Source: Druceiella hillmani
Lineage: Eukaryota; Arthropoda; Insecta; Lepidoptera; Hepialidae
DNA length: 64,000 bases
Assembly (NCBI GenBank): GCA_039881145.1
Contig: JAYKKI010000037.1
Location: 18,788,501 to 18,852,500, forward strand
Direction: 5' to 3'
Shown: positions 59,276 through 64,000 of the stretch, in pieces
Layout: every line of letters begins with the position of its first letter
How positions within the stretch are numbered: position 1 is the first letter of the stretch
Translations under genes and position numbers: made by a program
The notes under the pieces: model-generated
What the model was told of the DNA's origin: nothing
Seen by the model: only the letters and a program-made list of their open reading frames with translations
The model's database searches: none

Positions 59276-60422
59276 ACTTTGTACGGTTAAAAGTTTGAAT
59301 ACTGTTCCAGTTTATTCAAATACATGGAAAAAGTATACCGGGAAAATATTTTAAATCAGAAGCTTTTTCAAAGGACTAATACTGACTAACATTAATTCCT
59401 TAAGGAGAGTTATTTTCTGTTATTTCATAAACGATTGATGGAAAAGTTAATTTTAAACTGCTAATTATTGATAATAAATTTTGTGGTATTAAAGTTTCTA
59501 TTACAATTTCAATTAATTGAACTAGTAAAAATTAATGGAAAAATACAAAAATAAATTGGAAACTTTTCTAAACACAACTAATTTATTTCTTACTTTCTTA
59601 AAAATTCCATTAATGGAATATTTGAATTTTCAAAATATTCAATCGAGTTACAATTTTGAGTTATAATTTTTTTTTATTTAACAAGCATAGTCAACTTTAA
59701 TATTATAACCCGAAATTTCAAAAATAATTTTATCAACATACTAATAGAATATTTGTCCATTTTTATAAATTGTGTAATTTATATTTTAGCCTTCCTCGCT
59801 TTTTTGAAGTATTACAGAAAAATGGAAAAGTGCTTTGACACATATATTGAAAACTCGTTTAATAATTTTTGTGCAAGTTAGATGTTTCTTAGATATTACC
59901 AAAAAAAATGTCAACGCACGTAGTCCATTTATTTATATGCTCAAATAAGAGGGAAGTTTCTCTATATTGGGAATAACAAGTTTTTTTAATGTACTTCATT
60001 CAATGTAGGTATTTGTGAAAAATATCAACAACGTTTTGTTTAAAGCACAGAGCTAACTATATACACCATTTTTTTCACACGGTGAATAATTTCGAATTTT
60101 GTTTAACTGAAATAACAGAAAATAATTTTGAGAATCTATGGACCAATAAAAAAATATGGTAGAATTAAGTTTCTACTCACATGTTCACTAAAACATCTCA
60201 GACTGACATAATGAAGTAATAAACTTTTTACTGTAATTATATTACGATAGGAGTGGTAATAAAAATTTGCTACCTATAGCGAACTGTACTGCTCTTATTA
60301 AATCTTCCTAGCTCGGCTAATTAAAGGATAGATTTGGTTTACATATGAAAAAATAAATATTTATATTTCTTTTGTGGTGTAAAAATACCTATATAATATG
60401 AAGATAAATGAAGAATATGTAA
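59276..60422. other. Non-coding interval, nothing recognised
   Basis: AT-rich, no feature identified. Confidence 0.5.
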
Positions 60423-60480
60423 ATAAAAACTTATAACTTATATAATATTAATTAATATTATATAAGTTATAAGTTTTTAT
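60423..60480. repeat. Perfect 58-bp palindrome
   Basis: 29 bases (60423-60451, starting ataaaaacttataac) are followed without a loop by their exact reverse complement (60452-60480). Wholly AT-rich apart from four G/C positions. A TA/CA microsatellite begins about 30 bases later. Loopless perfect palindromes are unstable, so it is probably young. Confidence 0.97.
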
Positions 60481-60509
60481 CAGTTACGACATATGTAATA
60501 ATATTTAAA

Positions 60510-60561
60510 TACACACACACATATATATATATATGTATATAAATATACACATATATATGTA

Positions 60562-60606
<45 letters not shown>
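60510..60606. repeat. CA/TA compound microsatellite
   Basis: 'acacacacacatatatatat' passing into interrupted then pure (TA)n to 60606. Confidence 0.95.
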
Positions 60607-60608
<2 letters not shown>

Positions 60609-62205
60609 TTTTCGTTTAGACATGGATCAAGCTGGCCCGAAAATTTCTAATATTTAATATTCCCGAAAGCAAATAAAATAAAGTATTTCTGTAAAAGAAA
60701 TATCCGCGATATAAATTATTATTTAATTTCTTTTTTACTAAAGTATCATATCAATTTTTAAATATATTGTTTACTGAGTGTTTCATGAATTTTAAAATTT
60801 CCTTTACAAGACAGTATTACTAAATTTGTACCGAAATTAGTTAGACCTAAGTTATTATTGAAAGATATTTAATTGGTTATAATTTATATTTTCAGCAAAT
60901 AACGCATTTCTATAGGGTTTTTATTTTTAATATTTTATTAAACATTTATTAAATTATTTAACTGCTCACACAATTATTTAACTGTATATAACCTGATGAA
61001 CTTTTAACTAATAAATGTATATTATAAATAGTTTTTTTACAAAATATGTTCTACAGGTATAATAAGAAAAGATTAAAAAAAATTTTGGTTCTGAGTTTAG
61101 TCCGCATGTCGTTTAGATTAAATCCATTTTAATTATAAAAGGGCGTTTTGTGTTTTACTGTTGCTTAATGACGTCTAAAATTTGATTAAAATAGAAGAGA
61201 CATAACTTTAAATCGAGTATTATTATAATTCCTCTGGAATGAAAGTCGATGACTCATTAAATATGTATGTTTAATTACTATTCAATTTAACGACACTAAT
61301 AATGGAGGCCGAATGTATTGCTAGCCACGAGATTAACGATTCCGGCCCTTCAGCCTACAGCATCGTCCGTGCACAATTTGAGTCAAAAACTGATCTTATA
61401 CAACATCAACCATCTTTCGTGTTCTCTCGAGACACGTCATCATACATTTATTATACGCGTTGGTTATCAACTGACATATTTTATTTTCTAATTCTGTATT
61501 TTTTATATTAAATAAGAAATATTGAGTTTAATGTAATAAAATAATCCATATTTTATTCGAATTATACTTTCATTAAAAGTTATTTAGCAGGTAATACGTG
61601 ATGGTGACAAAAATCTAAACTTTGGCGTTTATAATATTAGTGGGATTCGTCAAAAAAAATCTAACAAAGCTTCTGAAATTATAACTTAAATTAAAGGAAA
61701 TTTAAAAATTTTCCCTTAGACTATTCTGTATCGGCGAGTAAATAAAGTAATGCAATACTTTATATCTTACTTCAGTAAAATATTATTCAAATTATATATT
61801 CATACACAAAAAAAACAAAAGTTGTATAGAATATTAATCTGTTGGGTAAATAAAAAGTTAAAGAACTATATTTATTTTGAACTTTTTGATAATCTATTTA
61901 TACTAAGACCTAACCCAAAATGTCCTGAACCCAAATAATTTAGGAGAATTTGAGTTCAATATGCTGGTATTCGGTATGTAGATTTTAAAGTTCTTTCCTA
62001 ATTAGAAAATTGGACCAAAATGTGTTTTTCGAATGGCAAGAAATTTCTTCGAAACTATTAAATTTGCTTCCGCAAAATAATTTTCTATATCATAATATTA
62101 AGAAAAAAAATGTAATGATGTTTCATAGGGCTTAACATAAAATAAGTTTATGCTTTCTTTTCATATAGGTTTATGGAAAAAGCCGAGTTCTTAATATTTT
62201 CATTT
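60607..62205. other. Non-coding interval, nothing recognised
   Basis: The frame at 61302-61511 (plus, 69 codons) begins with a mixed, protein-like composition (MEAECIASHEINDSGPS) but ends in a hydrophobic AT-rich run. I do not recognise it and see no splice or polyadenylation context strong enough to call a gene. Confidence 0.45.
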
Positions 62206-62210
62206 GTAGA

Positions 62211-62395
62211 ATAAAACCCGCCAGAGCACAAAAATCCTTACCATGAGTAAAATCGAGCAATTTCACGAACATTTCGCAAAGTTTCTGCAAATATTCTTTT
62301 TATTCAGCCGGGAAGCGACCTTTGAAATTGTATTCAGTTCGACTCGAAAAAAGTGGAGGTATTATTTTTTTGCAATAAGCTTTTTGTTGACATAC
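62211..62395 (+). repeat. Unnamed dispersed repeat, copy B
   Basis: Aligns with 44488-44690 along its length: 'aaaaatccttaccatgagta', 'aaatcgagcaatttcacgaa', 'catttcgcaaagtttctgc' and 'cctttgaaattgtattcag'. Differences are scattered, giving roughly three quarters identity by eye. No terminal repeats or tail were seen. Confidence 0.7.
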
Positions 62396-62399
62396 TTTT

Positions 62400-63085
62400 G
62401 AATTATTGTTAATATTAAACTAAATTATATTTTTTTGTCAATGCTCACCTAATTATATGAAACGAAGATCCCGTGAGTTTAAAAACCACGATTCCACATT
62501 ATTTTAATCGATTTTATAGGAACTTATTATCTGCAGAACGAAGCAAAGATAAAGATAGAACTAATAGAGGACAGAGAAATATTTAAAAAAATTACTAAAA
62601 ATTATAAGTTCATAACTTATTTTTTATAAATAAAGTTTTCAAAAATGTTATGAGGTAAAAATTACTAGGAAGAATAATCTAGCTAAAATCCAATCAAATA
62701 TATAATGCAATCGAATGTCGGTTCATATGATGAATTAGAGAAAATGTTTACCGTGATATTACAATTAGAATGGGACTAAAATATATAATAGACTTGCTAC
62801 ATTGACTATAATATAGTTCAATAGAAATTCCAGTCTTCATTTTTTTTATTTCTTTTACTGAAAAATAAATAAATAATGGACCATCAAATTGTTAAAAGCG
62901 CTATTACGCATGAAGCTGTAACTCGTATCTATTTTATTTATTTTGCACTGAGGCTATACTAAAAAGAACATGATACTAATAAGGACTGTTTAAAAAGATA
63001 TGCTCTATAAAATTTGTTGGTATGGTCAATAAATATTTTAGTGAAATTCCATTATTTTGACGTTTGTGAAAAAATGCCAGGCCAT
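62400..63085. other. Non-coding interval, nothing recognised
   Basis: AT-rich, no feature identified. Confidence 0.5.
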
Positions 63086-63087
63086 AT

Positions 63088-63140
63088 TCACAATTAAATG
63101 AAACTACGTGATGTAGTATTATTTCTGCTATATTTTATAC
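63088..63140 (+). mobile_element. Fold-back element copy 5, solo left-arm fragment
   Basis: 'attcacaattaaatgaaact' then 'acgtgatgtagtattatttc' and 'tgctat' match the outer left arm of copy 3, minus its terminal 40 bases. No right arm follows; a SINE begins about 25 bases later. Confidence 0.8.
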
Positions 63141-63166
63141 CAGTATTATCAATGTATAATTTTAGT

Positions 63167-63374
63167 ATATTTATTTGGTTGTTTATTTATTTATGTACTT
63201 TAATGAATCTAATTGATACATATGGTAGACTCATTGCTACGAGAGCAACCTCATACAGCCAATCAGAACATCAGCCCAGGCCCGCTCCACGAGCTACCTG
63301 GAAGCCCGGTTGCCCGTGGTGGGCCGCGACGTCAAAGGCCGTAGGTCTTGTAATCAACACACCCTGGCAACGAT
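63167..63374 (-). mobile_element. tRNA-derived SINE (family 1), diverged copy
   Basis: The minus strand starts near 63374 (atcgttgccagggtgtgttg), passes a tRNA-like head with a degraded B box (CGGGCTTCCAGG in place of GGTTCGANTCC) and ends in 'cataaataaataaacaa' near 63170. The body 'ttagattcattaaagtacat' is close to the copy at 11900-12099. The plus-strand frame 63098-63394 is a shadow across this SINE and the fold-back fragment. Confidence 0.7.
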
Positions 63375-63379
63375 ATGTA

Positions 63380-64000
63380 TACAGATGTGGGTAAGCTGTT
63401 CAATTTACAGTTGAAAATAGAATACGTACAGTTAAGAACTAAATTCTCGGAAAACAAGAGCAAATACTAGGTGGAGCCGTACTCATTCCTACCGTAAATT
63501 GTATATTAAAATGAAAATTTTAGAGAATTTTAAATAAAGTGGAATTATTTCTTCTCCACGAAGTATAAAATATTACTTATATATTGGTATGTTTTGTCAA
63601 TTTTAAACAGGCAAGTCTCCCGAAAGAAAACAAATTAAGTATAATTTATTTAGCAAAGTTTCTAATTTAGCATTAGTTTATCTGAAACGAGAACAATATT
63701 ATGCAAGCTAATTACTCAATTTATTAAGTATTATTAATTCGTAAGCCAATTAAATATTTACAGTGTAACCAATTTTACGCAAGTGTTTACAAATTTTGTT
63801 TACAAATTTTTTAATTTTATTTTTCGTTATTATCTACTTAACGCAGAAATATTATTTTTATTAATATGCTTCGGTTACATTTATGAAAGTACCCGCCTTA
63901 TTTACTTTCTTATATTTTGTGATTTGTGCATAGACACATAATGTATGTGGGCTATTGAGGACTATGTTTCTGTATGTTAAATAAGATCTATGGTTACACG
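63380..64000. other. Non-coding interval, nothing recognised
   Basis: AT-rich to the window end, no feature identified. Confidence 0.5.

Noticed and set aside
61302..61511. 69-codon plus-strand frame as a small gene
   Set aside because: The first half looks protein-like, but I found no homology, splice or polyadenylation support, and the end is low-complexity hydrophobic.
63098..63394. 98-codon plus-strand frame
   Set aside because: Composite of a fold-back arm and an antisense SINE.

Overview
This window is strongly AT-rich nuclear DNA from an animal, most likely an insect. I see no operons, rRNA genes or CRISPR arrays, and almost no long open reading frames. What coding sequence can be read is nearly all decayed transposable elements. 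The retroelement families, a short TTAGG telomere-type tract, tRNA-derived SINEs and many TA microsatellites point to an insect; the order (perhaps Hemiptera) is inference only.

Layout. 1-240 and about 660-760 carry pieces of a common insect dispersed repeat. 1757-1935 is the first of five copies of a fold-back element. 3545-3820 is an isolated GC-rich, CpG-rich island that may be a promoter or an old element. 4288-4620, 7531-7940, 12370-12990 and 42131-42800 are degenerate tandem (satellite-like) arrays. 15589-19500 holds a broken Ty3/gypsy retrotransposon on the minus strand (gag, protease, reverse transcriptase, RNase H). 23645-24245 is a dispersed non-coding insect repeat.

27010-27294 (minus) is the best candidate for a host exon: an 88-codon frame with a stop, an AATAAA signal just downstream and a possible splice acceptor. 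29872-32658 (minus) is a decayed jockey/CR1-type LINE with ORF1 and ORF2 remains, broken by a nested fold-back insertion and by an internal deletion that removes most of its endonuclease. 33795-34895 (plus) is the helicase end of a Helitron. 37247-37553 is a nearly perfect 307-bp palindrome, the youngest copy of the fold-back family. 49740-51395 (minus) is a decayed copy of a multicopy insect gene family of unknown function. The remaining long stretches hold microsatellites, palindromes and SINE fragments, or nothing I can recognise.

The most interesting signal is in the fold-back family. Each arm of the palindrome carries a hammerhead-ribozyme-like core (CTGANGA, stem II, GAAA, a CCTAGG stem III, a TC cleavage dinucleotide and a closing CCAC/GTGG stem I), so the intact copy has two in opposite orientation. 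One diverged copy shows a paired change in stem II. This suggests a link to ribozyme-bearing retroelements such as Penelope-like elements or retrozymes, but the evidence is by eye only and there is a one-base departure from the standard core. Apart from that I see no complete new system here. No set of genes works together as a pathway; the window reads as an intergenic or intronic transposon graveyard.
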